Notes under the pieces: generated by a model
Seen by the model: the letters and a program-made list of their open reading frames with translations, nothing else
Told to the model about the DNA's origin: nothing
Databases searched by the model: none
From: Oscillospiraceae bacterium
GTDB taxonomy: Bacteria > Bacillota > Clostridia > Oscillospirales > Ruminococcaceae
Length of the DNA: 49,546 nucleotides
Reading direction: 5' to 3'
Assembly: GCA_018110905.1 (NCBI GenBank)
Contig: JAGBAZ010000054.1
Span: forward strand, 1-49,546
Part shown: positions 16,494-24,920 of the stretch, piece after piece
How the letters are laid out: each line of letters starts with the position of its first letter
How positions within the stretch are numbered: position 1 is the stretch's first letter
Made by a program: the position numbers and the translations under genes

Positions 16494-18656
16494 ATGCCCG
16501 AATATTTCAAGGAACTGAGAGAGGCTATTGATGTCAACAAAGGTTATGATGTTGAAAAAATAGAGCGGGCCTATGCCCTTGCAAGAAGTGCGCACGCGGA
16601 ACAGAAGCGTGCGACTGGCGAACCTTATATTATCCACCCGGTTGCGGCGGCACTTACCGTTGTTCAGCTCGGTATGGATACCGATACCGTATGCGCCGCG
16701 CTTCTTCATGACGTTGTTGAAGATACTTCCGTTACACTTGATGAAGTCCGAAAGGCCTTCGGCGATGACGTTGCAACAATGGTTGACGGCGTTACAAAAC
16801 TGAGCAAGATAAAATTTGTTTCAAAAGAGGAAGCCCAGGCGGAAAACGTCCGAAAAATGATGATCGCAATGGCAAAGGACGTCCGCGTTATCATCGTAAA
16901 ACTTGCGGACCGTCTTCACAACATGAGGACCATCGACGCAAAACCCATTGATAAACAGCGCAGAACCGCCCATGAGACCATGGAAATTTATGCGCCGCTT
17001 GCCCACAGGCTCGGTATCCGCCCGATTATGGAAGAACTTGAGGACAGATGTATCCGAATCCTTGACCCGGTTGGATATAAAGATATCGAAGAGAGAATGG
17101 AACTCAAGAAAACAGAACAGCAGGAATTTCTTGAGCATCTTCAGAAAAAAATAAAGGAACGCCTTGACAGCGAAGGTTTTAAGGCGACCATCACCGGAAG
17201 AATAAAAAGCGTTTACGGAATTTACCGCAAAATTTATACCCTCGGAAAATCCTTTGAGGAAATTTATGATGTTTATGCCGTCCGCATAATCTGCAATGAC
17301 GTTTACGGCTGCTATTATGTTCTTGGCCTTATGCACGACCTTTTCAAGCCGATTCCGGACCGCTTCAAGGATTATATTTCCACCCCGAAACAGAACATGT
17401 ATCAGTCCCTTCATACAACCTGTATCGATGAAAAGGGTATTCCTTTTGAAATACAGATAAGAACATGGGACATGCACCATACCGCTGAATACGGTATCGC
17501 CGCCCATTGGAAATATAAAGCCGGAATCCAGGGCAAATATAAACTTGAAGAGCGTCTTGCCTGGGTCCGCCAGCTTCTTGAACAGCAGCAGGAACTCAAC
17601 GACGTTGAAGATATAGTAAGTTCCATTAAGACCGATATCGCCATTGACGAGGTATTTGTTTTCACTCCCCGCGGCGACGTCATAAACCTTCCGGTCGGTT
17701 CCACCATTGTTGACTTTGCCTATGCAATTCACACTGCGGTCGGCAACAGAATGACCGGTGCGAAGATAAACGGAAGAATAGTACCCCTTGAAACGGAAGT
17801 AAAAACCGGTATGATAGTCGAAATAATGACTACAAATGCCGCCGGTCACGGTCCGAGCCGAGATTGGGTAAACATTGCAAAGACCAGCGGCGCAAGGGCT
17901 AAAATCAGAAGCTGGTTCAAAAAGGAACGCAGAGAAGAAAACATTGCCGAAGGACGCATAGCACTTGAAAAGGATTTCCGCAAAAACGGAATTATTCTTA
18001 ACGAGCACGATCATACCGAATTTCTTGAGGAAATTGCAAGAAGACAGCATTGCAACAGCATTGAAGATCTTTATGCAACCATTGGTTACGGCGGCATAAG
18101 CATGTCAAGAATTCTTCCCTGGGTAAAAGAGGAATATTCCAAAAAATATAAACCCCAGGAAGAAATCGTTCCGGAAATCGTCAAGCCGAAACGCAAACCC
18201 AAAGCCAGCAGCGGCGTTATTGTTGAAGGGCTTGAAGGCTGCCTTGTTAAATTCGGACATTGCTGCAACCCCCTTCCCGGCGATGATATAATCGGTTTTA
18301 TCACCCGCGGTTCCGGCGTTACCATTCATACCTGCAACTGCAAAACCGCAGTAAACGGTCTTGTTGACAAGGAACAGGAGGGAAGATGGGTAACAGCAAG
18401 CTGGAGCGATAACATCAAGGATACTTATAAGACCAATATTCTTGTTCACGGAATGGACAGAAGCGGTTTTGTTGCGGACGTTTCCATTACCGTTGCAAAC
18501 CTTCACGTTCCGATGCACACTTTCCTTGCGCGCGAACTTCCGGACCACCATGCGGAAGTTAAGCTTACCATTGAAACCCAGGGCGTTGAACAGCTCAGGG
18601 GAACAATTGAAGCTCTTAAGAGGATCCGCGGAGTTGACAGTGTTGTCCGTATGTGA
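16494..18656 (+). CDS. relA: Bifunctional (p)ppGpp synthetase/hydrolase
   Basis: This 720-residue RelA/SpoT (Rsh) protein makes and degrades the alarmone (p)ppGpp during the stringent response. The hydrolase domain is intact (RATGEPYIIHP at 39-49, HDVVEDT at 72-78, and the later LADRLHNMRT). The synthetase domain (RIKSVYGIYRKI, YQSLHTT, EIQIRTWDMH), TGS domain (VFVFTPRGDVINLP), Cys/His-rich domain (GHCCNPLPGDDI) and C-terminal ACT domain follow in the usual order. Both active sites look complete, so it should be bifunctional. It follows recJ by 25 bases. The adenine phosphoribosyltransferase gene often found between the two is absent. Confidence 0.96.
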   Translation: MPEYFKELREAIDVNKGYDVEKIERAYALARSAHAEQKRATGEPYIIHPVAAALTVVQLGMDTDTVCAALLHDVVEDTSVTLDEVRKAFGDDVATMVDGVTKLSKIKFVSKEEAQAENVRKMMIAMAKDVRVIIVKLADRLHNMRTIDAKPIDKQRRTAHETMEIYAPLAHRLGIRPIMEELEDRCIRILDPVGYKDIEERMELKKTEQQEFLEHLQKKIKERLDSEGFKATITGRIKSVYGIYRKIYTLGKSFEEIYDVYAVRIICNDVYGCYYVLGLMHDLFKPIPDRFKDYISTPKQNMYQSLHTTCIDEKGIPFEIQIRTWDMHHTAEYGIAAHWKYKAGIQGKYKLEERLAWVRQLLEQQQELNDVEDIVSSIKTDIAIDEVFVFTPRGDVINLPVGSTIVDFAYAIHTAVGNRMTGAKINGRIVPLETEVKTGMIVEIMTTNAAGHGPSRDWVNIAKTSGARAKIRSWFKKERREENIAEGRIALEKDFRKNGIILNEHDHTEFLEEIARRQHCNSIEDLYATIGYGGISMSRILPWVKEEYSKKYKPQEEIVPEIVKPKRKPKASSGVIVEGLEGCLVKFGHCCNPLPGDDIIGFITRGSGVTIHTCNCKTAVNGLVDKEQEGRWVTASWSDNIKDTYKTNILVHGMDRSGFVADVSITVANLHVPMHTFLARELPDHHAEVKLTIETQGVEQLRGTIEALKRIRGVDSVVRM

Positions 18657-18675
18657 TGAAAGGATTTTTTGAAAT

Positions 18676-19128
18676 ATGAAAGCTGTTTTGCAAAGAGTGC
18701 TTTCCGCTTCGGTGGAATGCGAAGGAAAAACCGTTTCCGAAATCGGAAGAGGTTTTATGGTTCTTCTCGGTGTTACAAAAACCGATACCCAGGCGGAAGC
18801 AGATGTTCTTGCTTCGAAAATTGCCGGACTTCGGATTTTTGAGGACGAAAACGGAAAAATGAACCTTTCTCTTGATGAAGTTGACGGAGAGGTTATTATT
18901 GTTTCAAACTTCACCCTTTGTGCGGATTGTAAACACGGAAGAAGACCATCTTTCGTCAATGCACAAAGACCGGTCCAGGCAAACGAACTTTACGAATATT
19001 TTATAAAAAGGCTTAAATTTTACGGTGTTCCGAAAGTTGGGACCGGTGTTTTCGGCGGAGATATGCAGGTGCATATTCAGAACGACGGACCGGTAACGCT
19101 TATTCTTGATACCGATGAATGGAAATAA
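18676..19128 (+). CDS. dtd: D-aminoacyl-tRNA deacylase
   Basis: This 150-residue protein removes D-amino acids (and glycine from tRNA-Ala) from tRNA. The active-site motif reads SNFTLCAD at 77-84, with the catalytic Thr80. The usual second residue is Gln, here Asn78. The cross-subunit motif is NDGPVTL near 135, matching the family's NxGP(V/F)T. The length is that of Dtd. It lies 19 bases after relA, the usual neighbour in Firmicutes. Confidence 0.95.
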   Translation: MKAVLQRVLSASVECEGKTVSEIGRGFMVLLGVTKTDTQAEADVLASKIAGLRIFEDENGKMNLSLDEVDGEVIIVSNFTLCADCKHGRRPSFVNAQRPVQANELYEYFIKRLKFYGVPKVGTGVFGGDMQVHIQNDGPVTLILDTDEWK

Positions 19129-19149
19129 AATTATTTGGGAGGAAACACA

Positions 19150-19776
19150 ATGGAAATTCATGAACTTGTAGTAGGACCCCTTAAAACAAATTGCTATATC
19201 GTAACTTCCGATATGAACCACGCGGTAATTATCGACCCGGGTTTTGATGCGGAAAAAATCATTGCAAAGATCCGTGAACTTGGCGCAAAACCGAAATTTA
19301 TTCTTCTTACCCACGGACATTTTGACCACATCGGCGCTGTAAACGCCATCCAGAAAACTTTCCCGGAAGTAAAATCCGTTATTCTTGCGGAAGATGAGGA
19401 TATCTGCCTTGATCCGAGCCTTATTACAAAGGAAATTGGTGTTGTTACAAAACCGGATATGCTTTTTGCGGACGGCGACATTGTAAAACTTGATGACCTT
19501 GATTTCAAATTCATGGCAACCCCCGGACACACCAAAGGCTGCGCATGTATTATCTGCGGAAGAAATATTTTCAGCGGAGATACTCTTTTTGCCCGCGGTT
19601 ACGGAAGGACCGATCTTTACGGCGGTTCTCTTCGTGATATGAAACTTTCTCTCAAAAAAATAGGTTCTCTCGAGGGCGATTATGAAATTTATCCCGCACA
19701 CGGAAGCGGAACCACCCTCGATTTTGAACGTTACGCCAATCCCTATCTCAGAAAAGCATTGGGTCTCGGAATCTGA
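19150..19776 (+). CDS. MBL-fold hydrolase (YcbL/glyoxalase II-like)
   Basis: This 208-residue protein has the full metal-binding set of the glyoxalase-II-like family: THGHFDH at 54-60, PGHTKG, FSGDTLFARGYGRTD and PAHGSGT. Members hydrolyse thioesters such as lactoylglutathione, but this short form lacks the glutathione-binding C-terminal helices, so its substrate is open. GGGAGG lies 7 bases before the ATG at 19150. Its stop overlaps the hemZ start (TGATG), and the dtd-MBL-hemZ order is conserved in Firmicutes. Confidence 0.9.
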   Translation: MEIHELVVGPLKTNCYIVTSDMNHAVIIDPGFDAEKIIAKIRELGAKPKFILLTHGHFDHIGAVNAIQKTFPEVKSVILAEDEDICLDPSLITKEIGVVTKPDMLFADGDIVKLDDLDFKFMATPGHTKGCACIICGRNIFSGDTLFARGYGRTDLYGGSLRDMKLSLKKIGSLEGDYEIYPAHGSGTTLDFERYANPYLRKALGLGI

Positions 19777-21212
19777 TGGTACTTGTAATTGATTCCCACC
19801 CTTACCGTTATGAAGCAGAAGCTCTCTGCCGCATGTTCTTGCGCGGCAGAGAGCTTAAAATATTTGAAGGGGCAGATATTCCGGAGGAGGATTTTATTTA
19901 CACGGGTATTTTCGGCGACGAAATTTCCGTAAGAATAAAAATGGACGGAAAAGATCTTTCCGCAAAAGCGGAAACTTCCGAAGTGAAAGCCGCAAAAATG
20001 GAATATCTTCTCTATGAAATTCTTTCTGAAATCACGGGACTTGAACCGAAGTGGGGAACTCTTACCGGAATCCGCCCGGTAAAACTTGCTCTTTCCATGA
20101 TGGATAACGGGCTTTCTGCGGAAGATGTCCGCAGAAAGTTCCGAGAGGAACGCCTTGTTTCGGAAGAAAAACTCGATTTGCTTATGAGCACCGCCGAACA
20201 CGAAAGAGCTATAAGGTCTCTTTCAAAACCGGAATCCGTGAGCATGTATATTTCGATTCCCTTCTGCCCGAGCAGATGTTCCTATTGCTCTTTCACCTCT
20301 CACGCAATAGAAAAGGCGGCAAAGCTGATTCCGCAATACGTTGACCTGCTTTGCGAGGAACTGCGCGGCACCGCTGTGCTTATGGAAGAACTTGGGCTCC
20401 GCCTTGAAACGGTTTATATGGGCGGCGGAACGCCAACCGTGCTCACGCCGGAACAGATGGACAGAGTTTTGAGCACCGCAAGAAATTCTTTTGATTTCAG
20501 CGGAGTCCGCGAACTTACCGTTGAAGCCGGAAGACCGGATACGATTACCCCGGAAAAGCTGGAAGTTATGAAGAAAAACGGCGTTGACAGAATCAGCATC
20601 AACCCCCAGACCATGGACGACGGCGTTCTTGAACTTATCGGAAGAAAACACACCGCCAAGGACGTTGTTGACGCTTTTTATATGGCAAGAAGCTTTGGCT
20701 TTGATAACATAAACATGGATTTGATTTCCGGACTTCCGGGCGATGATTTTGATAAATTCCGGAAAACAATAGATTCCGTGCTCGAACTTGAACCGGAAAA
20801 CATAACTTTACACACTCTTACGGTAAAACGCAGCGCGAATCTTGCGGGTGATGCTCAAAAAATGCTCAGCAGAAGCGTTGATGAAATGAACGAGCACGCT
20901 TTCCGCTGTTTTGATGAAGCGGGATATTATCCGTACTATCTTTACCGCCAGAAAGGAACAGTTGAGGCCCTTGAAAACACCGGTTTCTGCAAGCCGGGAA
21001 AAGAAGGCATTTACAATGTTTTTATAATGGACGAAACCCATTCCATTCTTGCAACCGGCGCCGGTGGAGTTACAAAACTTAAAGATCCCCACGGAAGCAA
21101 AATTGAACGCATATTTAACTTTAAGTTCCCGTATGAATATATTGACAGATTTGACCTTATGAACGAAAGAAAAGAACAGGTGAAAGATTTTTATGAACGC
21201 TATCCTCTCTGA
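19776..21212 (+). CDS. hemZ: HemZ-like radical SAM coproporphyrinogen III dehydrogenase
   Basis: This 478-residue protein has the radical SAM cluster motif CPSRCSYC (Cys164, Cys168, Cys171), preceded by SMYISIPF. MGGGTPT and the NPQTM region follow, all typical of HemN/HemZ oxygen-independent coproporphyrinogen oxidases. The long N-terminal part (about 150 residues) with LTGIRPVKL marks the HemZ branch. No other haem gene is in the window, so a role in haem synthesis is not assured; some relatives have other functions. It is co-translated with the MBL gene. Confidence 0.88.
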   Translation: MVLVIDSHPYRYEAEALCRMFLRGRELKIFEGADIPEEDFIYTGIFGDEISVRIKMDGKDLSAKAETSEVKAAKMEYLLYEILSEITGLEPKWGTLTGIRPVKLALSMMDNGLSAEDVRRKFREERLVSEEKLDLLMSTAEHERAIRSLSKPESVSMYISIPFCPSRCSYCSFTSHAIEKAAKLIPQYVDLLCEELRGTAVLMEELGLRLETVYMGGGTPTVLTPEQMDRVLSTARNSFDFSGVRELTVEAGRPDTITPEKLEVMKKNGVDRISINPQTMDDGVLELIGRKHTAKDVVDAFYMARSFGFDNINMDLISGLPGDDFDKFRKTIDSVLELEPENITLHTLTVKRSANLAGDAQKMLSRSVDEMNEHAFRCFDEAGYYPYYLYRQKGTVEALENTGFCKPGKEGIYNVFIMDETHSILATGAGGVTKLKDPHGSKIERIFNFKFPYEYIDRFDLMNERKEQVKDFYERYPL

Positions 21213-22125
21213 TGCTTTTGATATCGGCACGATAAACAAAGGAATTTCTTATGGTTTATCGGAAATGATTTCTGAAACCGAAGCGGAAATTGAAAAGAAA
21301 GTTGAAGAAACGGCGCAAAAAATCCTTGAAAAAGGAGAAAAATTAAAAATCGTTCTTGTTTCGGGACGTTCGGCTTCCGGAAAAACAACTTTTACGAGAA
21401 AAGTTTGCGAAAAACTTTCGGAAAAAGGCAGGGAAGCAAGGCACATTGCCCTTGATGATTTTCTTCTTGGGCTCGGATATATGCCGGTGAATGATGACGG
21501 AACTTTTGATATGGAAAGCATTGCGGGGCTGGATACCGCCCTTGCAAACGAGTGTTTCCGCCTTTTGCTCAGGGAAGGAAGGGCGGATTTCCCCACTTTT
21601 GATTTTCCTAAGCAGCGCAGGGGAGAAAAATGGAACAGAATTGAAATCGGCGAAAAAGGTCTTATTATGATTGAAGGAATCCATTCCCTCAATCCGCTTC
21701 TTACGGAAAACCTTCCGGAGGAAGGCATCCTCAAAATGTTTATTGAACCGAAAAAAGCTTATAAAAACGGCGAAGAAACGGTTCTTTCTGCGGAAGAGGT
21801 AAGGCTTATCAGAAGAATGACCAGGGACGAACTTTTTCGGGGATGGTGCGCGGAAAAAACTTTTGCACAGTGGAAAAGCGTTCTTGCCGGAGAAAAAATT
21901 TATATCGAACCTTACATAGATTCTGCCGACATAAAAGTTGATTCATCTATGGATTTTGAACCTGCGGTTTTTGTGGATATCCTTTCGGAAATGCTTTCGA
22001 GAATCGGCAGAGAATCGCCGTTTTTTGATATGGCAAGCAGACTTTCCGAAAAACTTTTGTCTTTTGAAAAAATCAGCCCGGATTTTTTGCTGAAAGATTC
22101 GCTTCTTCGGGAGTTTGTCGGTTGA
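21193..22125 (+). CDS. Uridine kinase-like nucleoside kinase
   Basis: This 310-residue P-loop kinase has GRSASGKTT at about 58-66. The lid and base regions follow, with HIALDDF, PTFDFPKQRRG and IMIEGIHSLNP. These match the phosphoribulokinase/uridine kinase fold. The length exceeds housekeeping Udk because of an N-terminal helix and a C-terminal tail. It resembles the clostridial nucleoside kinases whose longer members also carry a TGS domain; here that part is absent. AGGTGAA precedes the ATG by 8 bases, inside the end of hemZ (20-base overlap). The substrate is inferred only. Confidence 0.82.
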   Translation: MNAILSDAFDIGTINKGISYGLSEMISETEAEIEKKVEETAQKILEKGEKLKIVLVSGRSASGKTTFTRKVCEKLSEKGREARHIALDDFLLGLGYMPVNDDGTFDMESIAGLDTALANECFRLLLREGRADFPTFDFPKQRRGEKWNRIEIGEKGLIMIEGIHSLNPLLTENLPEEGILKMFIEPKKAYKNGEETVLSAEEVRLIRRMTRDELFRGWCAEKTFAQWKSVLAGEKIYIEPYIDSADIKVDSSMDFEPAVFVDILSEMLSRIGRESPFFDMASRLSEKLLSFEKISPDFLLKDSLLREFVG

Positions 22126-22150
22126 TTTTTGCATATTATAGGTATATAAT
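22122..22150 (+). promoter_or_regulatory. Sigma-A promoter of the 22189 gene
   Basis: TTGATT (22122-22127), a 17-base spacer and TATAAT (22145-22150) lie between the kinase stop and the next gene, 39 bases before its start. Confidence 0.65.
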
Positions 22151-22188
22151 TAAAAAGGAAAATTTTGCAGAAAAGGGGAAAGATAAAA

Positions 22189-22683
22189 ATGTCTGAATTT
22201 GATGATTTCATCAGAGGAATTGGCTCTGATATAAAATCCGCCGCCGAACAGGTTGGCAAAAAAGCGGAGGAAACTTTTGAAATTTCCAAACGCCGCGCAG
22301 AAAAAATGAAAATAAAAGGTCATATCCAAAGCCTTTATCAGCGCCTTGGTGAACTTACCTACGGCGGAATGAAAAACGGCGAAGATGTTTCCGAAGAAAC
22401 CGGTGCCCTTATTGCACAGCTTGATGAAGCTTTTGCAAGAGTTGAAGAACTTTTTGAGGAAATCAACGCAATAAAAAACGGCACTTTTGTTCCGGAAGAG
22501 AAGGAAATGGACTGGGGCGAAGAATATGCCGAAGAAAATGATGAGGAAGAGGTTGATGTTTCCATCGTAGTTATGGAAAACGACGGCGAAGTTGTTGAAG
22601 AACCGGCTGCTGTTGAACTTGAGGAAACCGAAGAAAAAACCGAAACCGCAAATTCCCAGGCATTTGATATAAACATTGACTGA
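22189..22683 (+). CDS. Unknown helical cytoplasmic protein
   Basis: I do not recognise this 164-residue protein. Residues 1-100 are predicted helical with heptad-like spacing (DIKSAAEQVGKKAEETFEIS, then a repeated LDEAFARVEELFEEI pattern). The rest is strongly acidic (runs of Glu and Asp). There is no signal peptide or membrane segment. The first part resembles small clostridial proteins with a coiled coil sometimes followed by a zinc ribbon, but no Cys pairs occur here. It has its own promoter and lies 24 bases before the nucleoside phosphorylase gene. Confidence 0.75.
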   Translation: MSEFDDFIRGIGSDIKSAAEQVGKKAEETFEISKRRAEKMKIKGHIQSLYQRLGELTYGGMKNGEDVSEETGALIAQLDEAFARVEELFEEINAIKNGTFVPEEKEMDWGEEYAEENDEEEVDVSIVVMENDGEVVEEPAAVELEETEEKTETANSQAFDINID

Positions 22684-22707
22684 AAGTCAAAAACGGAGGC
22701 AAAACAG

Positions 22708-23541
22708 ATGACGTATAACCAGATAAAAGGTTCTGCGGAATATATCCTTGCACAGACAAGGATCCGCCCGAAAATCGCCATTATTCTTGGAAGCGGACTT
22801 AACCCTATAGCTTCCGAAATCGAAAACGCAGCAAGGATCCCTTATAAAAATATTCCCCGCTGGAACTCCACCACCAATCCGGACCACGAAGGCGTTCTTA
22901 TTGTTGGAACCCTTGATAAAATCCCCGTTGCGGTCATGAACGGAAGACTTCATCAGTATGAAGGCAATTCAATGAAGGAATGCGCATATCCCGTTGCAGT
23001 TTTCAAGGCTATGGGAATTGAAAAAATCATTATCACAAACGCCGCAGGCGGAATCAATACCGATTACAAAAACGGCGATTTTGTTCTTCTTACCGACCAT
23101 ATCAAGTTCTTTAACGACGGCCCGCTTACCGGTGAAGATGCTTCGATCCTCGGCGGAAACCGTTTTTTTGATATGAGCGATACTTATTCCGAATATCTCC
23201 GCAACCGCGTTGCAGGTGCTTTTGAAGCCGAAGGCGGCAAAAAACTTCAGCAGGGCGTTTACGCTTATATGCCCGGACCCCAGTTTGAAACTCCCGCAGA
23301 GATAAGAATGCTCCGTGTTCTCGGCGCGGACGTTGTCGGCATGAGCACCGTTCCGGAAGCAATCATGGCTGCAGCATGCAACATGAAAGTTCTTGGAATT
23401 TCCGTTGTTTCCAACATGGCGGCCGGTGTTGTTAACCAGAAACTTTCCGGCGCGGATGTTAACGAAACCTGCGCTTCCATAAAAGATGATTTCAAGGCGC
23501 TTCTTCATACTGCCGTAAGAATTCTGGAGGAGGAAAAATAA
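22708..23541 (+). CDS. punA: Purine nucleoside phosphorylase (trimeric class)
   Basis: This 277-residue protein cleaves purine nucleosides with phosphate to give a base and ribose-1-phosphate. The phosphate-binding motif ILGSGLNP is near 26, followed by NGRLHQYEG, NAAGGI, MPGPQFETPAEIR and VGMSTVPE. Asn in VVSNMAAG corresponds to the residue that selects 6-oxopurines (inosine, guanosine), as opposed to Asp in MTA phosphorylases. It is followed after one base by the deaminase gene, which suggests that the two act in sequence on adenosine derivatives. Confidence 0.94.
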   Translation: MTYNQIKGSAEYILAQTRIRPKIAIILGSGLNPIASEIENAARIPYKNIPRWNSTTNPDHEGVLIVGTLDKIPVAVMNGRLHQYEGNSMKECAYPVAVFKAMGIEKIIITNAAGGINTDYKNGDFVLLTDHIKFFNDGPLTGEDASILGGNRFFDMSDTYSEYLRNRVAGAFEAEGGKKLQQGVYAYMPGPQFETPAEIRMLRVLGADVVGMSTVPEAIMAAACNMKVLGISVVSNMAAGVVNQKLSGADVNETCASIKDDFKALLHTAVRILEEEK

Positions 23542-23542
23542 A

Positions 23543-24829
23543 ATGCTGTTTAAAGACATAACCTATATTGACGAAAACTTCAATACCGTTGAGCATGCTT
23601 ATATCGGCACCAAAAACGGCGTTATTGATTACATCTCCACCGAAAAACCCGACTGGGGTTACGGCGAAGTTTATGACGGCCAGGGAAAAGTCCTTATTCC
23701 CGGTTTTGTAAACAACCATTGCCACGCTGCAATGGGTCTTATGCGCGGTTACGGAGAGGGACTTCCGCTTCAGAGATGGCTTGATGAAAAAATCTTTCCC
23801 TTTGAATCCAAATGGGACGAAAACAGCATCTATTGGGCCGGGCTTCTCGGAATGGCGGAAATGATCGCCTGCGGAACAACTTCTTTCTCTGATATGTATT
23901 TTTTTGATGCAGTTGCGGAAAAAGTTGTTCGTGAATCCGGAATCAAATGCAATTTTGATAATCCGCCCATCTGCTTTGACGGAACTCCTCTTAAAAAACA
24001 GAAATATTTCCCGCCGGTTGACGAAATGGTAAAGAAATTCGGACACGGCAAGGGCCGTTTTATTGAGGAATTCGGACTTCATGCCGAATATACCTCCACT
24101 GAACCCCTTGTAAAAGAGGTTGCGGCTTACGCAAAAGATAACGGCGTTCGTCTTCATATCCACATGGACGAAACCAAACTTGAGCACGAAAACTGCAAAA
24201 AGAACCGCGGAATGACCACCGCTCAGTATTTTGAAAAATGCGGAATTTTTGAAAACAACGTAAACCTTGCCCATTGCGTCTGGGTAGAGGACAGCGATAT
24301 CGAAATTCTTGCAAAATATCCCAACGTTTCCGTAACCCATTGCCCTTCCAGCAATATGAAACTCGGTTCCGGTTTTGCACCCATCAGAAAGATGCTTGAT
24401 GCAGGAATCAACGTTTGCCTTGGTACCGACGGTGCTTCCAGCAACAACAACCTCAATATTTTTGAGGAAATGCATCTTGCCGCAATGATCTGCCGCGGAA
24501 ACACCGGCGATGCCGACAACGTTTCCCCGAAGGAACTTTTCAAAATGGCAACTGTAAACGGCGCAAAATCCCAGGGCAGACTTGATACCGGTGTTATCAA
24601 AAAAGGAAACAAAGCGGACCTTGTTGTGCTCGATTTCAACAAACCCCACCTTGTTCCCTGCTATGATGTTCTCACCAACATCGTATTCTCCGCCCAATCT
24701 TCCGACGTAGCCCTTACCATGGTAGATGGCGACGTTCTTTACCGCGACGGAAAATATAAAACCATTGATATCAACAAAGTTTACGACAAAATCAGCTATT
24801 ATCTTCCCAAAATTCTTGAACAGCTTTGA
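23543..24829 (+). CDS. Amidohydrolase, MTA/SAH-deaminase-like
   Basis: This 428-residue TIM-barrel amidohydrolase carries the metal ligands of the TrzN/MtaD/Ssn group: NNHCH (His59, His61), LHAEYT, LHIHMDET and CLGTDGASSNNNL with the catalytic Asp. These enzymes deaminate S-adenosylhomocysteine, methylthioadenosine or adenosine, giving inosyl products. The pairing with purine nucleoside phosphorylase supports a nucleoside substrate. GGAGG before the ATG lies inside the end of punA. Guanine deaminase or other amidohydrolase activity is a less likely alternative. Confidence 0.87.
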   Translation: MLFKDITYIDENFNTVEHAYIGTKNGVIDYISTEKPDWGYGEVYDGQGKVLIPGFVNNHCHAAMGLMRGYGEGLPLQRWLDEKIFPFESKWDENSIYWAGLLGMAEMIACGTTSFSDMYFFDAVAEKVVRESGIKCNFDNPPICFDGTPLKKQKYFPPVDEMVKKFGHGKGRFIEEFGLHAEYTSTEPLVKEVAAYAKDNGVRLHIHMDETKLEHENCKKNRGMTTAQYFEKCGIFENNVNLAHCVWVEDSDIEILAKYPNVSVTHCPSSNMKLGSGFAPIRKMLDAGINVCLGTDGASSNNNLNIFEEMHLAAMICRGNTGDADNVSPKELFKMATVNGAKSQGRLDTGVIKKGNKADLVVLDFNKPHLVPCYDVLTNIVFSAQSSDVALTMVDGDVLYRDGKYKTIDINKVYDKISYYLPKILEQL

Positions 24830-24859
24830 TTTTTAAAAACTTTTTCGACGCTTTTTTCG

Positions 24860-24902
24860 GTGACCGGAAAGAATTCTTTCCGGTCACTGTTTTGACTTTT
24901 TT
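24860..24902 (+). terminator. Intrinsic terminator after the deaminase gene
   Basis: A 28-base perfect palindrome (arms GTGACCGGAAAGAA and TTCTTTCCGGTCAC, 24860-24887) is followed by TGTTTTGACTTTTTT. Confidence 0.85.
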
Positions 24903-24920
24903 ATGAAAGGGGAACAGCAT

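Noticed and set aside
16821..18050. 409-codon minus-strand frame
   Set aside because: It is antisense to relA, whose domains are complete.
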